From: Akkermansiaceae bacterium | Lineage (GTDB): Bacteria > Verrucomicrobiota > Verrucomicrobiia > Verrucomicrobiales > Akkermansiaceae | Direction: 5' to 3' | DNA length: 42,021 nt | Assembly: GCA_023253625.1 (NCBI GenBank) | Contig: JALRFY010000192.1 | Location: 1 to 42,021, forward strand | Part shown: piece after piece, positions 1 to 6,536 of the stretch | Position numbering within the stretch: the first letter of the stretch is position 1 | How the letters are laid out: the number at the start of each line of letters is the position of its first letter | Notes under the pieces: generated by a model | Database searches by the model: none | The model's input: the letters and a program-made list of their open reading frames with translations, nothing else | What the model was told of the DNA's origin: nothing | Translations under genes and position numbers: made by a program

Positions 1-169
1 CGGGATCGATATCGAAGCCGATCGAGTTGAAGCCCTTGCGGGCATAGGCGAGGAGCAAGGGTAATCCGACGTAGCCTAGGCCGACGATGGCGATGGTGTT
101 CAGGGGAGGGGCCGCGGAGGGAGCGAATGTTGGATGTTGGATTGAGAGATTTGAACCGCCATCCGTCAT
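1..169 (-). CDS. Nucleotide-sugar dehydrogenase, N-terminal fragment (UDP-glucose / UDP-N-acetylmannosamine dehydrogenase family)
   Basis: Only the first 56 codons are inside the window; the rest runs off the left edge. The readable part contains the Rossmann NAD-binding strand and glycine loop IAIVGLGYVGLPL, followed by LAYARKGFNSIGFDID. This is the usual start of the UDP-glucose/GDP-mannose/UDP-ManNAc dehydrogenase family, which oxidises the C6 hydroxyl of a nucleotide sugar to make a uronic acid for polysaccharide synthesis. The ATG at 167-169 is the only in-frame ATG close upstream and gives a 25-residue leader before the Rossmann fold; a CTG just before the fold is an alternative. It lies at the downstream end of the minus-strand exopolysaccharide locus, which fits a precursor-supply role. 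The exact substrate cannot be told from this fragment. Confidence 0.8.
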   Translation of the reverse strand, partial: MTDGGSNLSIQHPTFAPSAAPPLNTIAIVGLGYVGLPLLLAYARKGFNSIGFDIDP

Positions 170-175
170 CGCGTG

Positions 176-484
176 CTGCGGCGGGACAAGATGGCGCGAA
201 AGGAAGAGAGGTTTTGAAAAAAAAACATAGCGCCGGCATGTGGCCATCGCTAGCTAATTCTGAGGGTGGGCATTCAATTGGAGAAGTGCAGGATGAGGCT
301 TTGGCATCGACGCTCATAGAGCGCCGCTACAGGGCTTTCCTTTGGCCTCGACGCTCATCCCCCTTCGCCCTGCGGGCTACGGCGGGACAAGCAGAGCGAG
401 GGCGCGAAGGAGAGAGGCGAGAAAAGCTGAAAGCTGAAAGCTGAGAAGTGAGCAGAGGATTGTTGGTCTGGCCGCAGAATGGCG
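176..484. repeat. Non-coding stretch built of short interspersed and tandem repeats
   Basis: No convincing gene was seen in this 300-bp gap. It holds two imperfect copies of a roughly 36-41 bp unit with core GGCGGGACAAG, then GGCGCGAA and AGAGAGG, at 176-211 and 377-417. Two copies of TTGGC(A/C)TCGACGCTCAT lie near 301-317 and 342-358. The segment 327-357 (CTACAGGGCTTTCCTTTGGC and on) recurs near 1060. A 7-bp tandem (AAGCTGA, three copies) sits at about 423-444. The copies look like family members of a genome-wide repeat, but only copies inside this window can be compared here. Confidence 0.6.
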
Positions 485-790
485 TCACAGTCCTAGCCAT
501 GCCCTTACCCGTTCTTCAATCCGCGTGAGGGTGGTCGCATCGACATCTGCAAGGCGACGGATGAGGCGGTTGAAATCCGTGGTGCCGATTCCCTGCGCAT
601 CGAATACGCCAGGCTTCATGCCTCTCGCCATGTGCGGCACCTCATATGCAGTTCCGCGAATGCTGGTGGTACGAATGACATAGGAAACAAGCGCGCGGTC
701 ATTGTCACCGGGAATGACGCTGAGGATTAGAACCGGGCGCACTTTTCCCAAGTAGCCGAGGTCGGCGAGCCAAATTTCGCCACGGTTCAT
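485..790 (-). CDS. PemK/MazF-family toxin of a type II toxin-antitoxin pair
   Basis: This 101-residue protein starts MNRGEIWLADLG and continues with KVRPVLIL and TTSIRGTAYEV. Those are the conserved strands of the PemK/MazF endoribonuclease fold, with the RPV arginine and the following Thr/Ser-rich strand near the RNA cleavage site. The family cuts mRNA when its antitoxin is degraded. The length is typical. Its ATG overlaps the stop of the upstream antitoxin gene in an ATGA arrangement, so the two are almost certainly translated together. It sits between repeat-rich DNA and the exopolysaccharide genes, which suggests insertion rather than a role in polysaccharide synthesis. The fold is well supported; cleavage specificity is unknown. 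Confidence 0.85.
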   Translation of the reverse strand: MNRGEIWLADLGYLGKVRPVLILSVIPGDNDRALVSYVIRTTSIRGTAYEVPHMARGMKPGVFDAQGIGTTDFNRLIRRLADVDATTLTRIEERVRAWLGL

Positions 791-957
791 TCGGTGGTCA
801 GTTGGTTGTCCCCGCCGTCCTCTTCATCGTAAATGGACGCGAGAGTTGCGGAACTGGCGGCGATGAGCCGATGGTCCTCGAACCACTCCGCGATTTTCCG
901 TTGGTCGGGCTCCGGGAGTTGTTCGATGGCTTTTTCAATTTCGAGCAAAGTAATCAT
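787..957 (-). CDS. Short antitoxin partner of the PemK/MazF toxin
   Basis: A 56-residue acidic protein is encoded directly upstream of the toxin, and its TGA overlaps the toxin ATG (ATGA, 787-790). It begins MITLLEIEKAIEQL and contains PEPDQRKIAEWFEDH, a pattern of amphipathic helix, proline turn and helix seen in short addiction-module antitoxins of the PF09720-like type. The acidic tail (YDEEDGGDNQ) is the kind of flexible segment that binds a toxin. No AbrB, ribbon-helix-helix or HTH DNA-binding domain is visible, so autoregulation by this protein alone is uncertain. Its role rests on position, size and overlap; the sequence pattern gives modest support. Confidence 0.75.
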   Translation of the reverse strand: MITLLEIEKAIEQLPEPDQRKIAEWFEDHRLIAASSATLASIYDEEDGGDNQLTTE

Positions 958-1050
958 GCGCGCAAACTACAGGCGGTTGAGGGCTTTGTCACGGCCACAT
1001 CGTGGTGGGCAGCATGGGGGAAGCGATTGATGAGGATTCGCGCGTTTGAT

Positions 1051-1114
1051 TGGCCTCGACTACAGGGCTTTCCTATGGCCTCGACAAGGCGTTCCTTTGG
1101 CAACGACGCTTAGA
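1051..1114. repeat. Interspersed repeat copy between epsI and the toxin-antitoxin pair
   Basis: The segment around 1060-1085 repeats the sequence at 327-352 with one mismatch (CTACAGGGCTTTCCTATGGC against CTACAGGGCTTTCCTTTGGC), and both continue into CTCGAC. A further half-copy (TTCCTTTGGCAACGACGCTTAG) follows and contains the stop codon of the epsI-like gene. The two copies flank the toxin-antitoxin genes. Confidence 0.6.
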
Positions 1115-2081
1115 GGCGTTCCAGGGTGAGGTGGCGGAGCATGTGTTGCTCGAAGGCCTGCCAGGCGTCGGCGGTGTTGAGTGCGCCACGGACGGTGCCT
1201 TGGATGACGCGGGCGTGGCCGGGACGGTAGCGATCGATGGCGGATTTGAGCCGGATGGCGCGGAGGCGGTCGAGTTCACGTCCGCCGATTCCGCGGCGGG
1301 CGTCGGTGTCGTGCAGGCCGGACACCCAAACGGCACGGAACGAGTGGATGGGCGTGCGGAGCGGGGAATGCGTGCCGTCCGGCTCCTCGAAAATGGTGTG
1401 ATCGAAGGTGAGGGAGATAGGAGATTGAGGATTGTGGATTGGGGATTGGGTATGTGAAGAGGAAGAAGGAACATCCACGATCTCTCCTCTCTGGCTTTCC
1501 TGAGCGTTAGCGGAATCACGGCCGGCCCGGCGGTCCGGCCCTACCTGGAAAGGGATGGGTTTTTCCTTGGAGACAAGTTTCATGCCGATGGAGCCCAAGC
1601 AGGCTTCGGGCATATGGCGGAAGGCCTCGAGAACGCTGCCGGTGTCGGTGTCGTTCCACTCGAACCAGGCGAGGTGCAGACTGAGGTTTTCCGGGGTATC
1701 GACGCGGAAAACCTCGCCGTCCGAGCAGCGCAACATCGGCGCGTCCTGGCGGTAGCTTTCCGGGAGAGGGGTGATGGTGGCTTGAGCCGCCACCGGGCCA
1801 ACTTCGCCAGCCGGCGCGGACGCAGAAAGCGCTGGCGATGAAGCACATGGGCCTTTTTCACCACTGGGCTCTGTGCCCGTTCCCGTGTCTTTTGATTCCA
1901 GGTTTTCCACGCCGTTGGCGGAATCAGGGTGGGCCCGGCGTTCGAGACCTACTGTTGGCCGATAGGCCAGGATGGGGTCGCCGGGGCCGACAGCAGAGTG
2001 GCTCATCCACCACCATGCAAGTCCCTCGACGGTGCCCAAGCTGGCGATGATGGCAAGGAAGGTGAAGATTGGGCGGCTCAT
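1110..2081 (-). CDS. epsI: EpsI-like exosortase-associated protein carrying in-frame repeat-derived segments
   Basis: This 323-residue protein has an N-terminal hydrophobic anchor (about residues 5-25) and a central motif, LHLAWFEWND then FRHMPEACLGSIGM (about 136-167), resembling the conserved HSPExCxxGxGW region of EpsI proteins. EpsI accompanies exosortases in polysaccharide and PEP-CTERM loci; its molecular role is not settled. Three stretches look foreign. Residues 42-60 (GLERRAHPDSAN) and 179-195 (GPDRRAGRDSAN) come from two copies of one nucleotide repeat, at 1911-1953 and 1504-1548. Residues 208-223 (TQSPIHNPQSPIS) come from a simple GGATTGNGGATT-type repeat. The gene stays open across all of them. 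The stop lies in another repeat copy. The EpsI assignment is moderately strong; whether the expanded protein works is unknown. Confidence 0.65.
   Translation of the reverse strand: MSRPIFTFLAIIASLGTVEGLAWWWMSHSAVGPGDPILAYRPTVGLERRAHPDSANGVENLESKDTGTGTEPSGEKGPCASSPALSASAPAGEVGPVAAQATITPLPESYRQDAPMLRCSDGEVFRVDTPENLSLHLAWFEWNDTDTGSVLEAFRHMPEACLGSIGMKLVSKEKPIPFQVGPDRRAGRDSANAQESQRGEIVDVPSSSSHTQSPIHNPQSPISLTFDHTIFEEPDGTHSPLRTPIHSFRAVWVSGLHDTDARRGIGGRELDRLRAIRLKSAIDRYRPGHARVIQGTVRGALNTADAWQAFEQHMLRHLTLERL
1504..1548. repeat. GC-rich interspersed repeat, copy 1 (inside epsI)
   Basis: The core TAGCGGAATCACGGCCGGCC followed by CGGCGG and CCTAC is shared with 1911-1953 (TGGCGGAATCAGGGTGGGCC, then CGGCG and CCTAC). 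It is read in frame as GPDRRAGRDSAN in the EpsI-like protein. Confidence 0.6.
1911..1953. repeat. GC-rich interspersed repeat, copy 2 (inside epsI)
   Basis: This is the second copy of the element at 1504-1548, in the same orientation and the same reading frame, read as GLERRAHPDSAN. Both copies keep the GCGGAATCA and GGCCCGGCG blocks. Confidence 0.6.
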
Positions 2082-2583
2082 GCGGTCGTGCTGGGATGCG
2101 CCTGTGGCGCGTGCTTCGTGCTTCGTGCGCTGCGGCTGGGGAATCTGCCGATCCGGTCAGGCTGCCGCCCTTGGTCGGATCTCCGGACTGGGAGAAAACC
2201 AATGGGCTGGCGGATGGCGATGGGATTTTTTCTGATGGGATCCAGAGGGCTTGTAACGGGTTGGAATGCGGGCCGCCCGGGGTGGGAACTACTCACTGCG
2301 TCATTCCGATATTCCTCGAATCGACTTCCTTGGCTGCGGTTGGCGGCGTCGTCTGCTTTATGGAGTCGATTGGATACCGGTTACCTTGCCGGTTGAGTGG
2401 AGCCCTTGGCAAGTGCGGGAAATGAAGGGCGCTGGATTAGCAAATGACCATGGCTGGACACTGTGCTTTGGCATGGAACCCGACATGTGGAAGTTGGGTG
2501 AAGGCGCCGCCTCATGTGTCGGACGATTGATGTGAAGCGATGGGAGCGGGCGAACTGAAGTCCGCGCTCCATCCATTGGAACG
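2082..2583. other. Gene-free stretch upstream of epsI
   Basis: About 500 bp separate the PEP-CTERM terminator from the epsI start. The open frames here are short, overlap on all strands and lack recognisable domains. The only structure noticed is a tandem GTGCTTC repeat (2111-2127). The epsI promoter presumably lies here, but no clear -35/-10 pair was found. Confidence 0.5.
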
Positions 2584-2612
2584 AAAAAAAACGCTCTCGC
2601 GGGCGAGAGCGT
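2584..2612 (-). terminator. Rho-independent terminator of the PEP-CTERM gene
   Basis: Read on the minus strand this is a perfect 10-bp stem (ACGCTCTCGC with GCGAGAGCGT, plus strand 2591-2600 and 2603-2612) with a very short loop, followed by a run of seven T. It starts 37 bases past the stop codon of the gene at 2650-3345. A smaller hairpin (GTGAG/CTCAC, 2621-2635) precedes it. Confidence 0.92.
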
Positions 2613-2649
2613 CTTTCGGGGTGAGAACCTCTCACGCCAAGGGATGCAA

Positions 2650-3345
2650 TCAGGCAGTAGCCGGGGCGGCGATAGCGCGGGGACGACTGCGGAGCATCAG
2701 GCCGGAGCCCAGCAAGCATGCGAGCGCAAGCAAGCCGGCCGGCTCGGGAATCGCCGTGATGGCGATGTTGTCGATTGCCCCGCTTCCGCCATTGAAAGCA
2801 AACTGAATTGTATTGCCACTGCCCAAGACTGGAACTGCGCCAATGAGAGACAAGGAAAAATCTGAGAAATCAAACTGACCCCCAGCAACGGGGTCAAAGC
2901 CAACAACAGGACTGAAATTAGCCAGAGATACCCAAGCTCCGCTTGTGCCCATCCTGTAAGACACGCCAAGTGAACCATTGTATCTAAGGGCAGCATCAAA
3001 AAACAGACTGTCGAGTGTAACCGCACTACCTGAATTGTTTAGCAACGTCAACCTAGTTGAATCATTCGCACCCGTGCGGAGAAAGCCGTCATTTCCAGAT
3101 CCACTGGCAATGCCGCTATCACCGTAAAACAACCCGCTTCCTCCGCCGTTGTCGCCACCCAAATCGCGGGACGTAACAGCCTTGGCAAACGAGCCTGAGA
3201 AGCCTGTGGCATTGACATCGGCCGATTCAATGGATCCACCCTCGACGAAATCATACCATCCCACAAGCAATGAGGCTTGTGCGGCGGGAGCGAGGGTGAG
3301 AACGGCCGAGGCGATGAGTGCGGCGGAGCGATACTTTGTTTTCAT
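2650..3345 (-). CDS. PEP-CTERM sorting-domain secreted protein
   Basis: This 231-residue protein has a signal peptide (MKTKYRSAALIASAVLTLAP then AAQA). Its C-terminal sorting signal starts at IPEPAGLLAL (about residue 199), with a hydrophobic helix and an arginine cluster, which is the substrate signature of exosortases. The body is rich in Gly, Ser, Asp and Asn, with alternating beta-strand patterns (GVSYRMGTSGAWVSLANF) like the beta-sandwich PEP-CTERM proteins of Verrucomicrobiota. The tail runs on after the arginines (AIAAPATA), which is slightly longer than usual. It lies downstream of the exosortase and TPR genes but has its own terminator and a long upstream gap, so it is probably transcribed alone. 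It is probably an envelope or matrix protein; its ligand is unknown. Confidence 0.88.
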   Translation of the reverse strand: MKTKYRSAALIASAVLTLAPAAQASLLVGWYDFVEGGSIESADVNATGFSGSFAKAVTSRDLGGDNGGGSGLFYGDSGIASGSGNDGFLRTGANDSTRLTLLNNSGSAVTLDSLFFDAALRYNGSLGVSYRMGTSGAWVSLANFSPVVGFDPVAGGQFDFSDFSLSLIGAVPVLGSGNTIQFAFNGGSGAIDNIAITAIPEPAGLLALACLLGSGLMLRSRPRAIAAPATA

Positions 3346-3383
3346 GTTGGAGAGATCAAGAGGTGAGGAGTCAGGAGTGGGCG

Positions 3384-3413
3384 GGATGGTTGGGAAACGG
3401 ATGGTTGGGAAAC
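3384..3413. repeat. 15-bp tandem duplication upstream of the PEP-CTERM gene
   Basis: GGATGGTTGGGAAAC occurs twice back to back (3384-3398 and 3399-3413), 40-70 bases upstream of the start codon at 3345. It could affect promoter or leader spacing; nothing more can be said from sequence. Confidence 0.8.
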
Positions 3414-3495
3414 GGTTTGGGGCACGGCGATGAGGCCGATGACGGGTGAAGAATGCATGTCTGGCCTTGAGGGCGCAAGAAATATTTTTACATTC

Positions 3496-3504
3496 TTTGG
3501 CATA
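3496..3504 (+). promoter_or_regulatory. Shared TTTGGYATA motif (copy a)
   Basis: TTTGGCATA lies in the gap between the TPR gene and the PEP-CTERM gene. The same 9-mer with C or T at the sixth base occurs at 9820-9828 and, on the minus strand, at 12692-12700, in each case in an intergenic region of the exosortase/exopolysaccharide locus. Function unknown. Confidence 0.3.
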
Positions 3505-3624
3505 GTAGGAATCATTGTGCGATAACGGAAATATTTGAGGGAGAGAACAGAATAGTATCCTTCAAAGCAGGATTCATGCCAATCATCCAGATATTGCCCC
3601 CTGTGGTGTGATGGTTTTTGAAAT

Positions 3625-5553
3625 TCATTCAGCCGTCACGGTGCCTGGAACCTGCGGGATGGGGAGTGCCGGAAGCATGTCCTTGGCGCGCTGTTTCTCG
3701 AGTCGCTCGACGGCGCGGCGCCAGGCGGGGGCATCTTCTGGCCCCGGTGTGGGTGTGAGCAGCTCCAAGGGCGGCAGCGGCAGGTCACGGATTTCGCGGC
3801 GGGTGAGGAGCTTGCGGAAGGCGTGGGACTCGGCGCGCATGAAGAGGCGCCAATTGACCTGATCGAGGAGCTGGCGGCCGGCATCAGGCTGACCGGCGAG
3901 CACACGGGCGGTGCCTTCCAAGGCTTGGATCATCATGGGTGAGACACGTTTCGATTGGCGGAGCGCGGGGATCCGGGCGAGGGCCTGCTCGGGTTGGTCG
4001 GCCATGAGGTGGGCGAAGGCAAGGGCGGAAAGGAATTCCGGTTTGTCGGGTGCGGAAGCCACCAGATTTTCCAGCGCGCTTACGGCGTCTGCCGGGGACT
4101 CGAGCTCATGGAGGAGGGCGAGGTAGTGGTAGTTGTTGATGAGATCCACATTCATCGGCTCGAAGCGCAAGAGGGTGCGGAAGATGGCGAGCAGGTCCTC
4201 GGAACGGCTTTTCGTAGAGAGCGAGGCGAAGACCGGGCGCAGATCGCGGTAGAGCGGGATGGGCCCCCAGCCGATGCGGATGCCGGCGACCCAGGAATCC
4301 TCGATCACGCTGGCGGCGCCGAGAGTGGTGGCATATTGGCCGATTTCGAGGAAGCGGTTGCGTGACTGGTCGAAGGCGGCGTTGTTGAGTGCGTTGACCC
4401 AGGCCTCGGACTCGGCGGGGCGGTCGTCGCGCATGCGGGCGGCGGCGGCCTTGGCGAGCCAGAGATCGACGAGATCGCAGGAGTCGGGCGGGTCATCGAG
4501 CAGGGCTGTGATTTCGTCGGTGCGTTTCGTGCGAAGCAGGGCGTGGAGGCGGGCGATGTAGGCGGACGGGCTGGACAGGGCGGCGGCGGCAAGCAGGTCG
4601 GCAGCACGGTCACTTTGGTTGTGGCGGACCAGCCAGGTGCCGAGGGTGCCGGGATCGAGGTCGAGAAAGCGGTCGATGGCGCGCTGGAAGATCGGGCCTG
4701 AGGCAGCGCCGGCTTCGTCGATTTCCGGGTGGAGAGCGTTGAGGTGGTGGAGGGTGGTGGCTTTTGGCTGGACCTGGACCCATTCCGGCAGTGGCGGCAG
4801 GGGCTCGCCTTTTGCGAGGCCGCCGGGGGTCTCGGCGAGGATGAGAAGTGCCTGGAGAGCCGGTTCGGAGGCATTTGCGGCGATGAGGCCGGCAAAAATC
4901 TGGCGGGCCTCCTTGACACGCTCTTCGCTGGGGGCGCTGCAGAGCGAGCGCAGGAGTTCGAGTTGGATGGCCGGATCGGACTGCGCGGCGGGCGATTCGC
5001 GGAGGGTTTTCTCGACCAATGCGGATTCGCCACGGCGGATCAGCAAGGGGGAGAGCGCGGCGAGCACCGAGGGTTCCTCGCGCATCGATTCGTCCATGCT
5101 GGCGAAGGCGCCGAGGGCGACGGCCTCCGGGCCTTGGCGGGCGAGCACGCCGAGGGCGAAAAGGCGGTCCTCGCGGGTGGCGCGCGGGTCCATGAACAAC
5201 TGGGCGGCGACCATATAGGTGCGCGGCTCGTTCATATTTGAGAGCGCCTTGTGCCAGATGCGGTAGGCATCGAAGTCGCCGGGACGGGCGAGCAGCACAC
5301 TGCGTGCCTTGTTGCGGGCGGTGCCCCAATCCTCGACACGGGCGGCGGCCTTTGCGGTTTCGAGGTTGCGGTTGATCTGGTATGTGCGGAACGCGCGGTA
5401 GGCAGGGGGCGCGCCGAGGCCGACGATGACGCAGATGGCCACGGAAATCGCGATGATGCGCCGGCGGCGGCGGCGGAGTTCCTGCTGGACGCGCGGATCG
5501 TCGCTAAAGGCCGCGAGATCGGACTGAATACTTTGAGGGTTCCATTTGGCCAT
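3625..5553 (-). CDS. TPR-repeat membrane protein of the exosortase locus
   Basis: This 642-residue protein has a short cytosolic N-terminus, a basic stretch (RRRRRR, about 27-32) and a single transmembrane segment (about 33-50). A long helical domain follows with tetratricopeptide-like periodicity, for example AAARVEDWGTARNKARSVLL and HLMADQPEQALARIPALRQS. TPR proteins scaffold complexes, and related PEP-CTERM-associated TPR proteins occur beside many exosortases. The gene starts 57 bases after the exosortase stop and is probably in the same operon. The ATG at 5551-5553 (MAKWNPQS) is clear. It is likely to organise the export or sorting machinery from the inner-membrane periplasmic face, but that role is inferred from context. 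Confidence 0.75.
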   Translation of the reverse strand: MAKWNPQSIQSDLAAFSDDPRVQQELRRRRRRIIAISVAICVIVGLGAPPAYRAFRTYQINRNLETAKAAARVEDWGTARNKARSVLLARPGDFDAYRIWHKALSNMNEPRTYMVAAQLFMDPRATREDRLFALGVLARQGPEAVALGAFASMDESMREEPSVLAALSPLLIRRGESALVEKTLRESPAAQSDPAIQLELLRSLCSAPSEERVKEARQIFAGLIAANASEPALQALLILAETPGGLAKGEPLPPLPEWVQVQPKATTLHHLNALHPEIDEAGAASGPIFQRAIDRFLDLDPGTLGTWLVRHNQSDRAADLLAAAALSSPSAYIARLHALLRTKRTDEITALLDDPPDSCDLVDLWLAKAAAARMRDDRPAESEAWVNALNNAAFDQSRNRFLEIGQYATTLGAASVIEDSWVAGIRIGWGPIPLYRDLRPVFASLSTKSRSEDLLAIFRTLLRFEPMNVDLINNYHYLALLHELESPADAVSALENLVASAPDKPEFLSALAFAHLMADQPEQALARIPALRQSKRVSPMMIQALEGTARVLAGQPDAGRQLLDQVNWRLFMRAESHAFRKLLTRREIRDLPLPPLELLTPTPGPEDAPAWRRAVERLEKQRAKDMLPALPIPQVPGTVTAE

Positions 5554-5578
5554 GGCAGTGAGTGGTCGGCGCTTTTAG

Positions 5579-5622
5579 AATCCAGATTTAAGAATCCAGA
5601 TTTCAGATATCAGATTTCAGAT
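5579..5622. repeat. Simple repeat at the end of the exosortase gene
   Basis: AATCCAGATTT occurs at 5579-5589 and 5593-5603, and CAGATTTCAGAT at 5597-5608 and 5611-5622. The exosortase stop codon (5610-5612) falls inside this array, so the last residues of that protein are repeat-derived. Confidence 0.8.
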
Positions 5623-6536
5623 CGTGCGCTGGGGATGGTTGCGCTTTGTTGGACGCGGCGGAGGACGCGGAGGTGTTTGGGGTGTGACTGGAGCAGCAGG
5701 TAGGCGGCCAGCCAGAGAAGGGCTGCGGAGAGAGCAAAGGTGAAATGGCCGATGGGGTCATGGGCGGCGGCTGCAGCCTCTGGGCCGCGGCCGAAATGGA
5801 CGGAGGCGAGCCACCACGCGCGCAAGGTGTTGAACGCGACGGCGCTGAGGGCGGCGGCGAGGATCAATACGATCCTTCGCGGAATGGAGAGGAGGAAGAA
5901 CTCGCCAAAGAACAGGGCCACCATGGCGAGACTCTGGAGCGAACGGATACCGCTGCAGCCGCCGGTGACGTCCACCACCTCGCCGGCCATGGTGAGGCGG
6001 GTGCCTTGAAGTTCGACCGGTTGACCGGCGAGCAGGAAACACTCGCGGGTGATGTGCATGACGCGGTCGGTGAGGGTGGACACCAGTTTCTGCTCGAACT
6101 GCCACGGATAGGGGACGCAGGACAGGGTGAAGATCGTGACCGGGAGCATGCCGAGCGAGGTCTTCCGGCCGAATTCACGGAACAGGAACCAGTGGGTGAA
6201 CGCACAGACGATCAGGACGTGGAGAAGGAGCGGGGGCCGCCATCCGGGGTCGGCCAGGCCGACGAGACGGAGCGGGATGACGAGTGCCGCGGCCACCAGA
6301 ATCAGAATCGCGGCGACTGGCCCGGCGGACGGGGAAGAGGGTGGATTGTTCCGTGCCGGGGTGAGGAGGTTCCAGCGCCGCCAGGCGAGACAGACGGCGA
6401 GCAGCGGGACAAACCAACCGTAGGCGTAATATTCGCCGTTTCGCCAAGTGGGAACGAGTGCCGCGAAGAGCTGGAGCCACAGGATGGAGATCAAGCCCGG
6501 AATTGCGCGCATGGTGGCAGTTGGCTGCGGGTTCAC
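5610..6536 (-). CDS. Exosortase (PEP-CTERM protein-sorting transpeptidase)
   Basis: This 308-residue multi-pass membrane protein carries the exosortase signature: the proposed catalytic Cys in GGCSGIRSLQ (Cys194), Arg in FNTLRAWW (Arg239) and His in AHDPIGHF (His259). About eight hydrophobic helices surround these sites. Exosortases cut PEP-CTERM proteins at the sorting signal and are thought to move them to another anchor. The GTG start overlaps the Wzc-like gene stop (GTGA, 6533-6536), so the two are translationally coupled; an ATG at codon 9 is an alternative. Substrates in this window are the PEP-CTERM proteins at 2650, 11608 and 35197. The C-terminal residues come from a simple repeat, beyond the conserved part. 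The exosortase subclass cannot be assigned by eye. Confidence 0.92.
   Translation of the reverse strand: MNPQPTATMRAIPGLISILWLQLFAALVPTWRNGEYYAYGWFVPLLAVCLAWRRWNLLTPARNNPPSSPSAGPVAAILILVAAALVIPLRLVGLADPGWRPPLLLHVLIVCAFTHWFLFREFGRKTSLGMLPVTIFTLSCVPYPWQFEQKLVSTLTDRVMHITRECFLLAGQPVELQGTRLTMAGEVVDVTGGCSGIRSLQSLAMVALFFGEFFLLSIPRRIVLILAAALSAVAFNTLRAWWLASVHFGRGPEAAAAAHDPIGHFTFALSAALLWLAAYLLLQSHPKHLRVLRRVQQSATIPSARSEI

Noticed and set aside
3384-3413. Tandem duplication as a CRISPR-like array
   Set aside because: There are only two adjacent copies of 15 bp with no spacers, and no cas genes were seen.
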